From the NCBI GenBank assembly GCA_964546955.1, contig CAZJLP010000004.1, forward strand, positions 62,001 through 126,000: a stretch of 64,000 bases of DNA, read 5' to 3'. The translations under genes were made by a program, and so were the position numbers. The notes beneath the pieces are model-generated. The model had not been told where the DNA came from, did not search any database, and saw only the letters and a list, made by a program, of their open reading frames with translations. This stretch comes from CAZJLP01 sp964546955 (GTDB lineage Bacteria; Verrucomicrobiota; Verrucomicrobiia; Opitutales; Opitutaceae). Below are positions 44,579-51,465 of the stretch, in pieces. The first letter of the stretch is position 1; each line of letters opens with the position of its first letter.

Positions 44579-45403
44579 TTACGGTTCATCGAACTCGACA
44601 ATCATTCGTCCGCGGGGCTTCAACCATTGCTTCACGATATGGTGCGCTCGTTCAGGTTCGCGATGAAATAGCCCAATACGAGCCGCAAGAACAACATCAA
44701 ATTTCTGTTTACCTGGGTCAAAATCCTCCAGCGTCGCGACATGAAACTCGGCCAATCCTGCCGAAATATGCTGAGCATTCCGTTTCACCGCAGCTGCAAT
44801 CATTTTTGCTGAACGATCAATGGCGACGAGCCGGCCAGTGGTTAGACGCTGGCAAATGAGGTCGGCAGCCACGCCGTGTCCGCAACCGACTTCAAGAATT
44901 CGATCGCCGGGCCGCACCTGCATTCGCTCAACGATACGCTCGAGTCGTGAAGTCATTCGATTGCCTAACGTCAAAGATGAGCCGTGCCGAATTGGTGCTG
45001 GCGCCTTGTACGCCTCTGTGCTTTGGAAGCTCCGAGACCGAAAACAGATCTCGAGCGCGTTGCCTGAAGGATCGTCGAAAAATACGGCATAGTGGATTGG
45101 CCCTTCGAATCCGGGCCCTTCAATGTTGGCTACGCCAAGTTTACGAACCGTATGCGCAAGCTCATCTACGCGCTGCTTGGATGAAGCCCAGAAAGCGATG
45201 CGAGTACGATTGGCGACGTGTCGGGGGTCTTCGGTCACGCCAAAAAACTCGGTCGCCTCTGTCCCGGGCGCTTCGAATTGCAGCCAGCCTGGAATATCAA
45301 TTTGCACCGTGAAACCGAGCAGTGGCAGCAACTCGCGATAGAAGGGCCCGGCAATCGCGAGATCTCGGACACGCAGATCGACATGATCAAGGATGCGGGG
45401 CAT
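44579..45403 (-). CDS. Cassette fusion: VOC domain joined in frame through an attC to a SAM methyltransferase
   Basis: 274 aa. Residues 1-125 are a VOC domain (HVDLRVRDLAIAGPFYRELL, FFDDPSGNALEICF). Residues 133-147 (YKAPAPIRHGSSLTL) are the translation of an attC site. Residues 150-274 are a class I methyltransferase (RPGDRILEVGCGHGVAADLI, LVAIDRSAKMI, KFDVVLAARIGLF). No stop separates them because the attC core is altered (GTACGCC on the plus strand). The methyltransferase has its own ATG at 44956, 7 nt from the attC, so it may also be made alone. Upstream codons to 45478 only translate the next attC, so the start at 45403 is chosen. Confidence 0.8.
   Translation of the reverse strand: MPRILDHVDLRVRDLAIAGPFYRELLPLLGFTVQIDIPGWLQFEAPGTEATEFFGVTEDPRHVANRTRIAFWASSKQRVDELAHTVRKLGVANIEGPGFEGPIHYAVFFDDPSGNALEICFRSRSFQSTEAYKAPAPIRHGSSLTLGNRMTSRLERIVERMQVRPGDRILEVGCGHGVAADLICQRLTTGRLVAIDRSAKMIAAAVKRNAQHISAGLAEFHVATLEDFDPGKQKFDVVLAARIGLFHREPERAHHIVKQWLKPRGRMIVEFDEP
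44963..45014 (-). repeat. attC site inside the VOC-methyltransferase frame
   Basis: 52 bp. Left core GCCTAAC canonical, right core GTACGCC mutated; the words GTCAAAGATGAGCC and GGTGCTGGCGCCTTG are clear. Read through as protein on the minus strand. Confidence 0.8.
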
Positions 45404-45410
45404 TTCCTTT

Positions 45411-45471
45411 TCCCAACGGTAGAGATGAGCTATCGCGTATTTGCGGGATTCGCTCAGGCGCTTGGTTTGGT
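45411..45471 (-). repeat. attC site 17
   Basis: 61 bp, left core TCCCAAC, right core GTTTGGT; internal AGATGAGCTATCGCG and GCTCAGGCGCTTG. Confidence 0.75.
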
Positions 45472-45491
45472 CGAGCATGCTGGCCGCTTAC

Positions 45492-45824
45492 TCAATGTCC
45501 GGACGTCAACTTCAGACCAACCAACGAAATCACAAGCAAGACCAAGAATACTATCCGCCAAGGCGTGATCGGATCGCCCAAGTATGCCATACCAATCGTG
45601 GCCACGCCAACGCCGCCAATACCGGTCCAGACGGCATAAGCCGTGCCGATCGGAAGATGCCGAGCAGCCTTTTCAAGGAAGACGAAGCTCAAAACCACGC
45701 AAACATAGAACGCGACGGTCCACTTCAGATTCTTGTGCCCGTCCATGAGTTTGAGCGAGCAGGCGAAACCGATCTCGAACAGACCCGCCAAAAGCAGGCT
45801 AATCCAGGCGTGCATTGAATTCAT
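45492..45824 (-). CDS. Cassette: SMR-family efflux protein, SugE/Gdx-like
   Basis: 110 aa with four membrane helices. The substrate/proton Glu lies in LLLAGLFEIGFACSLK (E17 from this start; E14 if the ATG at 45815 is used, the usual numbering). The signature AYAVWTGIGGVGVATIGMAY and the end LVGLKLTSG favour the Gdx/SugE subgroup (guanidinium and some quaternary ammonium export) over EmrE. SMR genes are classic integron cargo (qacE, qacF), so this cassette has a plausible selectable role. Confidence 0.88.
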   Translation of the reverse strand: MNSMHAWISLLLAGLFEIGFACSLKLMDGHKNLKWTVAFYVCVVLSFVFLEKAARHLPIGTAYAVWTGIGGVGVATIGMAYLGDPITPWRIVFLVLLVISLVGLKLTSGH

Positions 45825-45832
45825 TTTTCTCT

Positions 45833-45893
45833 GCCTAGCGTTCAACTTCAGCCATCCCGCGATCGTCGGATTGGCTCTGCCGTTTGGTTGTAT
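45833..45893 (-). repeat. attC site 16
   Basis: 61 bp, left core GCCTAGC, right core GTTGTAT; internal CAGCCATCCCGCGATCG and ATTGGCTCTGCCG. Confidence 0.75.
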
Positions 45894-46123
45894 ATTTTTT
45901 TCTTCGACAGGAGAAAGTAAAATCCAGCGCCCGTCGGGATTACGGACCCTGCCCCGAACACGATAACGAAGAGTACCATATCGCCAAACGCAGACATTCC
46001 ACTTGAGGCCTGACCGATCGACCCGCTGGTAAATGCGACGTGGAGAGCGACCGCTGCGCAAGCCATGGGAAAGGCTAGAAGGTAACCGCCGGCAACGATC
46101 ACAACTTTGTAGACCGGCTTCAT
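45848..46123 (-). CDS. Cassette: small membrane protein
   Basis: 91 aa, two hydrophobic segments (VVIVAGGYLLAFPMACAAVA and FGDMVLFVIVFGAGSVIPTG). The reading frame ends inside attC 16, so the last about 12 residues (TAEPIRRSRDG) are encoded by the recombination site. Function unknown. Confidence 0.6.
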   Translation of the reverse strand: MKPVYKVVIVAGGYLLAFPMACAAVALHVAFTSGSIGQASSGMSAFGDMVLFVIVFGAGSVIPTGAGFYFLLSKKKIYNQTAEPIRRSRDG

Positions 46124-46140
46124 GGCGTGGTTGAGAATTT

Positions 46141-46201
46141 GTTGAACGTCAAAGACGAGCCATCCCGCAGACGTGGGACGAGCTCTGGCGCCGGGTTACG
46201 C
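46141..46201 (-). repeat. attC site 15
   Basis: 61 bp, left core GTTGAAC, right core GTTACGC; internal CAAAGACGAGCCATCCCGC and GAGCTCTGGCGCC. Confidence 0.75.
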
Positions 46202-46208
46202 GGTTCTT

Positions 46209-46499
46209 TCATGTGAAAAGCGCTTGGCCGGAAAAAACGATGACTGACAAAATCAACGAAAGTTGGAGGGTAACCCAAAACCAAAAACCGAGGGTGTTTC
46301 CTGATCGTTCGCAGACGTAGCCACCGCGGGTCAGGACCGCGCCGTCGCGGATCGACAGCGCGACGGCGACGATCGAGATAAAGGCAGCGACGAGAAGCGC
46401 CCAAGCAGCATAGCGGGGATAGAAGCGAACAAACAGACCCGCGGTCAAAAACGGAGCTATTTGTAAGCACAAAAGTCGCGTAACCAAAATTCGCCTCAT
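46209..46499 (-). CDS. Cassette: small three-span membrane protein
   Basis: 96 aa: hydrophobic stretches at about 8-25, 31-48 (AAWALLVAAFISIVAVALSI) and 70-92 (FWFWVTLQLSLILSVIVFSG). No family recognised. Starts 8 nt from attC 14. Confidence 0.6.
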   Translation of the reverse strand: MRRILVTRLLCLQIAPFLTAGLFVRFYPRYAAWALLVAAFISIVAVALSIRDGAVLTRGGYVCERSGNTLGFWFWVTLQLSLILSVIVFSGQALFT

Positions 46500-46506
46500 A
46501 CTTTTT

Positions 46507-46601
46507 CACTAACGTCTAAGATGGCTAGATGGCGGATGGGCGTGGCCGATGGAAAAGAGAAACTGGACCGGGTCCGCGTTGGCTCTAGCGCTTGGTTAGC
46601 C
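46507..46601 (-). repeat. attC site 14 (long class)
   Basis: 95 bp, left core CACTAAC, right core GTTAGCC; carries the long-class centre ending GGTCCGCGTTGGCTCTAGCG. Confidence 0.8.
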
Positions 46602-46764
46602 TGATTTTGTAGGTGCAGCATTCTGCGGTGCTGGAGATCTCCATCCTCCGATGAGCACAAAAGTGATCACCTTGGGGGAGGTCGAATAAACTATGAATCG
46701 CCAAAAACGTGAAGCATAGGCCGTTGAAACGTAACAAAGAAGCGCGCGAAGGGAAAAAACGTTT
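46602..46764 (-). other. Cassette without a clear gene
   Basis: About 163 bp between attC 14 and attC 13. A frame ending CCTYKIRLTKR stops here, but its only long extension begins inside attC 13; a shorter internal ATG gives a very small peptide. It could be a non-coding or decayed cassette. Confidence 0.45.
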
Positions 46765-46828
46765 GGCTGGCGTTAGGGGTGATCCACGACCGGGCGGAGC
46801 CGGTATTGCTTTTGGCACCTTGTTGGGC
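46765..46828 (-). repeat. attC site 13
   Basis: 64 bp, left core degenerate (GGCTGGC), right core GTTGGGC canonical; internal GGGTGATCCACG and TTTTGGCACCTT are diverged. Confidence 0.65.
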
Positions 46829-46839
46829 CCGTTCCGGGT

Positions 46840-47205
46840 TCATCGCATGTAGGGCAGCTTCCCAAACGCCTCGAATGCGCGAACCGTCAAGACCTCCAGC
46901 TCGGCGAACAGCTCTTCATCGAGCGACGTAAAATTGAAGCATGACTTGCCCTGCATTCGCGCTTTCAGCTTTTTCGAAATGCCTTTCAGCAGATCGGGTC
47001 GCGCATAGACACCCATGTGGTGATAGCTCACGTAGTTCTTTCCGATCTCAACCCAGGCAATCGGCATCGGCGTCTTGTGTTTCGGATGCGATCCACCCTG
47101 CAGGCAATAACGCGTGGCGCTATTTTCGCTCACTACCAACCGCCCAGCGTTGCCTTCAAGAATCGCCCGGAGCTTGGAAAAAACTTCGACGGGAGAGTGG
47201 GACAT
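46840..47205 (-). CDS. Cassette: conserved hypothetical protein (DUF1801-like)
   Basis: 121 aa. VEIGKNYVSYHHMGVYARPD, LLKGISKKLKARMQGKSCFN and FTSLDEELFAELEVLT resemble the DUF1801/YdhG-type fold that includes small bacterial and phage proteins of unknown role. Compact, soluble. Starts 11 nt from attC 12. Confidence 0.65.
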   Translation of the reverse strand: MSHSPVEVFSKLRAILEGNAGRLVVSENSATRYCLQGGSHPKHKTPMPIAWVEIGKNYVSYHHMGVYARPDLLKGISKKLKARMQGKSCFNFTSLDEELFAELEVLTVRAFEAFGKLPYMR

Positions 47206-47215
47206 TTCGGATCTT

Positions 47216-47254
47216 GCCTGACGTCAAAGATGAGCCACTGCCGCTTTGTTAGGC
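47216..47254 (-). repeat. attC site 12 (short, 39 bp)
   Basis: Left core GCCTGAC, right core GTTAGGC canonical, word GTCAAAGATGAGCC kept; the centre is deleted. Confidence 0.75.
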
Positions 47255-47647
47255 CTTTTCACTTTCGGGAGCGAACAAGGCTGTGAAGTACGGCTTAAGC
47301 AATGCATAATACAGCAGCACTCCAGCGCCGATGCACAGAAGAGCCAACGCTGGGCGGAGCGACTGCTGCAGGACAACCCGCTTCGCCAACGAGTAGAGGA
47401 TGGCCGATACCACAAACGATCCGGTCTTCGCGACTCGGAGCACACGGTGCGTCGTGGGCTTCCAAAGAAATCTGGCTGCCGTCGAGATCAACACGACGGA
47501 CAGTAGTGCCAAGAATAGGACTGCCACGCGGCCGGACTCTGGGGAAGCAACTCGCGAGGGAGAACTAAAGAGTCCAAATAAAGCCACACAAGCGCTCAGT
47601 GCGCCGAATGAAGCTGTGATCCACGCGAGTAATTTTGCGAGTAGCAT
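47249..47647 (-). CDS. Cassette: four-span membrane protein
   Basis: 132 aa with hydrophobic segments at about 5-27, 42-60, 75-90 and 100-120 (RPALALLCIGAGVLLYYALL). No motif recognised. Its stop is supplied by attC 12. Confidence 0.6.
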   Translation of the reverse strand: MLLAKLLAWITASFGALSACVALFGLFSSPSRVASPESGRVAVLFLALLSVVLISTAARFLWKPTTHRVLRVAKTGSFVVSAILYSLAKRVVLQQSLRPALALLCIGAGVLLYYALLKPYFTALFAPESEKA

Positions 47648-47659
47648 GTGAATTTTGTT

Positions 47660-47720
47660 TCCTGACGTTCAAGATGAGCCATTCCGCGGCTGCGGGATTG
47701 GCTCTGGCGATCGGTTCGGC
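47660..47720 (-). repeat. attC site 11
   Basis: 61 bp, left core TCCTGAC, right core GTTCGGC; internal TTCAAGATGAGCCATTCCGC and ATTGGCTCTGGCG. Confidence 0.8.
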
Positions 47721-47729
47721 TGTTTCTTT

Positions 47730-48146
47730 TCACTTCTTGGCCCCTTTGGCAGGGTCAAGCACGACCACTTGGTATTGATCTTCGAAAACGACGATACGCT
47801 TCCCCTCAAACTTGACCTTTTTCGTGACGGTCTCCGATTGCGGTGCATCCGCCGGAAATCGCCTCGTGATCTCATAAACGTCCGCGCCTCCATCTGAGCC
47901 GATAAACTCCCAACGCAGCTCGGAAACGTGTGTGGGCCAGCCGCAAGTCATTTCGCTCGACCATCGGTTCTTTGGGTCTAGCTCGGGCATTTTCGTCATC
48001 ACCGACGTACATGAACTGAGGGAATCGATCTGCCCCATGAAGCAAGTAACGACCACTGGGAACAGCGGCTTCGTCTTCGGCGCCGGCTCGGCGGCAGAGC
48101 AGACCGACGCGAGGAACGTAGAAAACGACAAGAGGAAGGTCTTCAT
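47730..48146 (-). CDS. Cassette: secreted protein of unknown function
   Basis: 138 aa with a signal peptide (TFLLSFSTFLASVCSAAEP). Body: TCFMGQIDSLSSCTSVMTKM, ELRWEFIGSDGGADVYEITR, RIVVFEDQYQVVVLDP; probably a beta-rich periplasmic domain. Between it and the hydrolase gene upstream there are only 35 bp and no attC, so the two may form one two-gene cassette. Confidence 0.65.
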   Translation of the reverse strand: MKTFLLSFSTFLASVCSAAEPAPKTKPLFPVVVTCFMGQIDSLSSCTSVMTKMPELDPKNRWSSEMTCGWPTHVSELRWEFIGSDGGADVYEITRRFPADAPQSETVTKKVKFEGKRIVVFEDQYQVVVLDPAKGAKK

Positions 48147-48181
48147 AGGCTATGCCGGTTTGTCTACTCGTTTCTGCGATT

Positions 48182-48970
48182 CTACCCAAGTTGCTCGAGA
48201 ATCGTGGCAAGCTCTGCGGGTTGATCGATCATGACATCGTGTCCGCATTTCATTTCGAGTGTGCGCCATGCGCGATCGTCTCGGCAACGCTTGAGGGCAG
48301 CGTCAAAGGTCGCGGACGGGTAGTCGAGCGCACGGATATATAGCTTTTCAGGAATCCTTGCGGAGGCGCCGCTCACTCGAAGCGTCTCGGTAAAGCATTT
48401 GACGGGATGTGGTGTCATTTTGCTGTCTACCCAGGCCGCATCCTTCGCGTTCACGTGAAAAGTTGCCGCGGAAATGGGCGGCACGAGATGTTCCGGCAAG
48501 GGAGCGACGCTGCGGTTACGGGTTGTGACCAGCGATTGTCCATCGCTGGGAAGGAAGGCGTCGAGATAGACAATCGAAGCAATCCGCTCTGGGATACGCT
48601 CGGCGACACCCGTAATGACCATGCCTCCGTAAGAGTGGCCGACCAATACGAGGCGCTCGATATCCTTCCATTTGATCTCGTTCACCACATCATCGATGTG
48701 GGTCGAGAGATTGATGGCGTCGCTGGCCAAGTGTGAGCGTTCACCGACACCGGAAAGCGTCGGTGCGACGACGTAGCGACCTTTTGCAGTCAATCGATCA
48801 ATGACGCGCCGCCAACACCAGCCACCATGCCAGGCGCCGTGCACGAGCACGATTGGTGAATCTTTTGGGTGCGCGGTCGAAGCGGCCGGCAAATGTGACA
48901 CGACCAAGGTCGCCGCCGCCCCGACGAGCAGCTGGCGACGCGATAAGGGGGAAGAGACAAATGTTTTCAT
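48182..48970 (-). CDS. Cassette: alpha/beta hydrolase with Tat signal
   Basis: 262 aa. The N-terminus has a twin-arginine motif (SRRQLLVGAAATLVVSHLPA), pointing to folded export; tatA is at 4.3 kb. Hydrolase features: IVLVHGAWHGGWCWRRVIDR (oxyanion HGxW), nucleophile elbow GHSYGGM, and a late acidic/His region MKCGHDVMIDQPAEL. Resembles plant-type EstC/MES esterases. A possible detoxification role is inference. Starts about 55 nt from attC 10. Confidence 0.88.
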   Translation of the reverse strand: MKTFVSSPLSRRQLLVGAAATLVVSHLPAASTAHPKDSPIVLVHGAWHGGWCWRRVIDRLTAKGRYVVAPTLSGVGERSHLASDAINLSTHIDDVVNEIKWKDIERLVLVGHSYGGMVITGVAERIPERIASIVYLDAFLPSDGQSLVTTRNRSVAPLPEHLVPPISAATFHVNAKDAAWVDSKMTPHPVKCFTETLRVSGASARIPEKLYIRALDYPSATFDAALKRCRDDRAWRTLEMKCGHDVMIDQPAELATILEQLG

Positions 48971-49025
48971 CGTTACGATTGCTGCGGAGATTTGTGGCCA
49001 GGTAAGTGTGGAATTGCGGTTTTTT

Positions 49026-49118
49026 GGCTAACGTCAAAGATGAGCCACGGCAGACAGCGTGGTCGAGCGAAGCGAGAGATCGGCCGGTGTCCGCGTCGGC
49101 TCTAGCGCCTTGTTAGCC
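49026..49118 (-). repeat. attC site 10 (long class)
   Basis: 93 bp, GGCTAAC ... GTTAGCC, both canonical; includes GTGGTCGAGCGAAGCGAGAG. The upstream gene stops inside it (TAG at 49102). Confidence 0.88.
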
Positions 49119-49872
49119 CGTTTATCTTACCGCCGACAATATGAGCAAATGGGATGAACCCTGCCTTCTGCAGCGTCTTTCTCGAAGCGACATTGTCGGG
49201 ATTGCAACGCGCTGTCGGAATTCCTCCCATCATATAAGCGATCCGCTTCAATTCCTGCACAAAGTAAGCACCAAGACCTCGACGGCGCGCCCCGTCGTCG
49301 ATTTCGATGTAAACGTCGCAATACGGATGATTGTAATGAAACGTCAGCCCGCCGCTACCGACCCTCATGGCTTCCAGTTCAATCTGCCATTCGCTGGACC
49401 CTGCACGAGCCTCAAAACAAAGCCGTGATTCATCTTCAGAGGTGACGCGCTTCAGTGTCGCGCCGCAGCTCGGCAACAATGTCGTCAGCCCATCACGAAA
49501 GACGACGCTTTCGCTGACGAGATCACGGCCGTAGGTAAAGAGCATCGCTGCCAGAAGACTGTCGCTCGTTTGAACCTCGAAGAAGCGGGGGCCGCTGGCC
49601 CCAACGAACGCTTCGAAAAGGTCGAACGCGCGGCCGCGCCATTCCGGCAGCACGTAGAACTCGAAGATTGTTGGCTTTTCCTTCCACGGCCCCGCTACAG
49701 CGATAGAACCGAAGCCCACAGTGTGGCTGTCGACGAGCAGCAAATACGACTTGGTCCAACCAGGCCGACTGTGAATCGAATCCTTGGTGATCTGCCCATT
49801 CGCTTCAGCACGGTGCCGAACGCGCAAAGGCAAAACGTCACGCCCGGATGCCGGTGCTGTCGAGATATTCAT
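49102..49872 (-). CDS. Cassette: GNAT-family N-acetyltransferase
   Basis: 256 aa, about two GNAT lengths. The N-terminal half has SYLLLVDSHTVGFGSIAVAG and FEFYVLPEWRGRAFDLFEAF; the C-terminal half has VYIEIDDGARRRGLGAYFVQ (acetyl-CoA loop) and ARCNPDNVASRKTLQKAGFI. Tandem GNAT domains occur in antibiotic-modifying enzymes and others; the substrate is unknown. Starts 25 nt from attC 9; its last residues (GLTRR) come from attC 10. Confidence 0.85.
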   Translation of the reverse strand: MNISTAPASGRDVLPLRVRHRAEANGQITKDSIHSRPGWTKSYLLLVDSHTVGFGSIAVAGPWKEKPTIFEFYVLPEWRGRAFDLFEAFVGASGPRFFEVQTSDSLLAAMLFTYGRDLVSESVVFRDGLTTLLPSCGATLKRVTSEDESRLCFEARAGSSEWQIELEAMRVGSGGLTFHYNHPYCDVYIEIDDGARRRGLGAYFVQELKRIAYMMGGIPTARCNPDNVASRKTLQKAGFIPFAHIVGGKINGLTRR

Positions 49873-49896
49873 GCAGGATATGCGGGATGGCTTCTT

Positions 49897-49992
49897 TGGT
49901 AACGTCAAAGATGACCCACGCGAGGGACAAGCGTGGTCGGGCGAAGCGAGAAACCGGCGAGTGTTCGTGTTGGCTCTGGCGCCTTGTTAGCC
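49897..49992 (-). repeat. attC site 9 (long class)
   Basis: 96 bp, left core TGGTAAC, right core GTTAGCC; internal CAAAGATGACCCACGCG and GTTGGCTCTGGCGCC. Confidence 0.88.
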
Positions 49993-49995
49993 CGT

Positions 49996-50376
49996 TTAGT
50001 CATCGAGCGGTAGATCTCGCTTTCGCTCTGTGCCGAGCCACAGGACATTCCCGTCGGGATCAGCGAACATCATTTCAAATGCCCAGGAGTGATTCAGTGG
50101 TTCCTGGAGCACCTTGACGCGCTTTGTCCGGAAGCTCGCGAACAGGCGATCACTGCTTAAGCCGATCCATACCCAAACTGGCGCCGTCCTCTCACGACCA
50201 GCCCTCTGCCGAAGCATGATCGAACTGCCGTCGCGAGAAACTGAACACACGACGCTGCCTCGCCAATCAAGCTTGAAGCCTAGCTTCTCGGTGTAGAAGC
50301 GGATGCTTCGCCTGAGGCTACCGACGGGCAACACCGGGATGGTGCACTCCACTTGTCGACGCGATTGTTTTTTCAT
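49996..50376 (-). CDS. Cassette: VOC-superfamily (bleomycin-resistance-like) protein
   Basis: 126 aa. CTIPVLPVGSLRRSIRFYTE, KLGFKLDWRGSVVCSVSRDG, VWVWIGLSSDRLFASFRTKR and FADPDGNVLWLG follow the VOC pattern of bleomycin-binding-protein-like members. Third VOC protein of this array. Starts 5 nt from attC 8. Confidence 0.87.
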   Translation of the reverse strand: MKKQSRRQVECTIPVLPVGSLRRSIRFYTEKLGFKLDWRGSVVCSVSRDGSSIMLRQRAGRERTAPVWVWIGLSSDRLFASFRTKRVKVLQEPLNHSWAFEMMFADPDGNVLWLGTERKRDLPLDD

Positions 50377-50380
50377 TCTT

Positions 50381-50444
50381 GGCTAACGTTTAAGATGAGC
50401 CACGGCCGCCCGGGGCCGCCGTTGGCTCTGGCGGCTGGTTAGGC
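50381..50444 (-). repeat. attC site 8 (short class)
   Basis: 64 bp, GGCTAAC ... GTTAGGC, both canonical; internal TTTAAGATGAGCCACGGCCG and GTTGGCTCTGGCGG. Confidence 0.9.
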
Positions 50445-50996
50445 TGAATTGCGTTCAAGGCGGATGTCGCATTCTCGAGTGACAAATTTCCATTCAGGCG
50501 ACGCACGAAGCCGGGCCACCAAATCGTCGAAAGCCGCAGATTCACCGGGCGCATATTCGAACCAGGTGATAAAATCGAACGGCTCATCTGGGCCTAGGTC
50601 GCGGCAATGGTGAAGGCGTCGAGCAATCGCAGGAAGAAACAGGAGCCCCGTCTTCACATGCGCGGAGTGTTCCTCGAAGATCCGCCTCCGCTCATCTTGT
50701 GGCATGCTCCACCAATCCGCGCTCTTCTTGATCGGGATCAGGGCGGCGCGTGCGGAGGTAGGACGACCCAAGCCTTCCTGCTTCGCGACAAGATCGTCCT
50801 TCTCGCTGCGCGTAACATATCGCTCATTGCTCGTGATCCCCCGAAGAACCCACGCCGCACCATTGATGCTCGCGGCTTCAGGAACAATATCGAGGCGTGG
50901 CACTGCGGGAAGAGCATCACCGACAATTGCCGACATGCTCGTGACGCTCCAAATGCCGGTGTTTCCTCCGAGGAAAGAAAAGAGTCGAGTGTTCAT
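50439..50996 (-). CDS. Cassette: chlorite-dismutase-like (Cld) family protein
   Basis: 185 aa. WVLRGITSNERYVTRSEKDD, RAALIPIKKSADWWSMPQDE, KTGLLFLPAIARRLHHCRDL and PFDFITWFEYAPGESAAFDD match the small Cld-like family, which shares the ferredoxin-like fold of haem chlorite dismutases and HemQ. Haem ligation cannot be judged from sequence alone, and many relatives are not chlorite dismutases. Stop lies in attC 8. Confidence 0.65.
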   Translation of the reverse strand: MNTRLFSFLGGNTGIWSVTSMSAIVGDALPAVPRLDIVPEAASINGAAWVLRGITSNERYVTRSEKDDLVAKQEGLGRPTSARAALIPIKKSADWWSMPQDERRRIFEEHSAHVKTGLLFLPAIARRLHHCRDLGPDEPFDFITWFEYAPGESAAFDDLVARLRASPEWKFVTRECDIRLERNSA

Positions 50997-51014
50997 TCCT
51001 TATGTTCTTTCTTT

Positions 51015-51110
51015 GCCTAACGTTAGAGATGAGCCACGCGGCGGACCGGCGTTGCCGAGCGTAGCGAGAAAACGGCGCATGTCCGGGTTGGCTCTAGCGC
51101 CTGGTTGGGC
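51015..51110 (-). repeat. attC site 7 (long class)
   Basis: 96 bp, GCCTAAC ... GTTGGGC, canonical; the centre has TTGCCGAGCGTAGCGAG. Confidence 0.92.
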
Positions 51111-51120
51111 GGCTTGATCG

Positions 51121-51384
51121 CTATGCTATCCGCACATGAGTACGACGGCGGGACACAACGAAGAGAGCCGCTCCGCAAACGAAGCCTAGTGCTACGACGG
51201 TGAGGGCTGCCAGAGCGACCACGGCCTCGCTCACGACACCGCCGAGCCGCAGGACGGATACTATGTCTGATGGATCGTAGAGGACCCAAGCGAGCAATGC
51301 ACAATCAGCGGAGATGAGGCCAAAGCCTACGAGTTTTAGCGGAATGGTTTTCATGGGACTTTTCAATAACTCCAGACTAGACAT
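51121..51384 (-). CDS. Cassette: small two-span membrane protein
   Basis: 87 aa. Two helices: LVGFGLISADCALLAWVLY and VSEAVVALAALTVVALGFVC followed by GAALFVVSRRRTH. ATG at 51354 is an alternative start. Function unknown. Confidence 0.6.
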   Translation of the reverse strand: MSSLELLKSPMKTIPLKLVGFGLISADCALLAWVLYDPSDIVSVLRLGGVVSEAVVALAALTVVALGFVCGAALFVVSRRRTHVRIA

Positions 51385-51404
51385 CGAAGTTGCATCTTTT
51401 CTTC

Positions 51405-51465
51405 GCCCAACGTTCAAGATGAGCCACGGCCGCTCGGGGCCGTTGGCTCTGGCGCCTGGTTCGCC
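51405..51465 (-). repeat. attC site 6 (short class)
   Basis: 61 bp, GCCCAAC ... GTTCGCC; internal TTCAAGATGAGCCACGGCCG and GTTGGCTCTGGCGCC. Confidence 0.92.

Noticed and set aside
45404..45478. N-terminal extension of the VOC-methyltransferase gene
   Set aside because: The added codons translate attC 17 (KRLSESRKYAIAHLYRW); the VOC domain starts at the Met at 45403.
46585..46818. 77-aa frame starting MPKAIPAPPGRG
   Set aside because: Its start and first third lie inside attC 13, and the remainder has no family support.
51023..51304. Reading frame ending ALEPTRTCAVFSLRSATPVR
   Set aside because: This is the translation of attC 7 in a frame that does not belong to the cassette gene.
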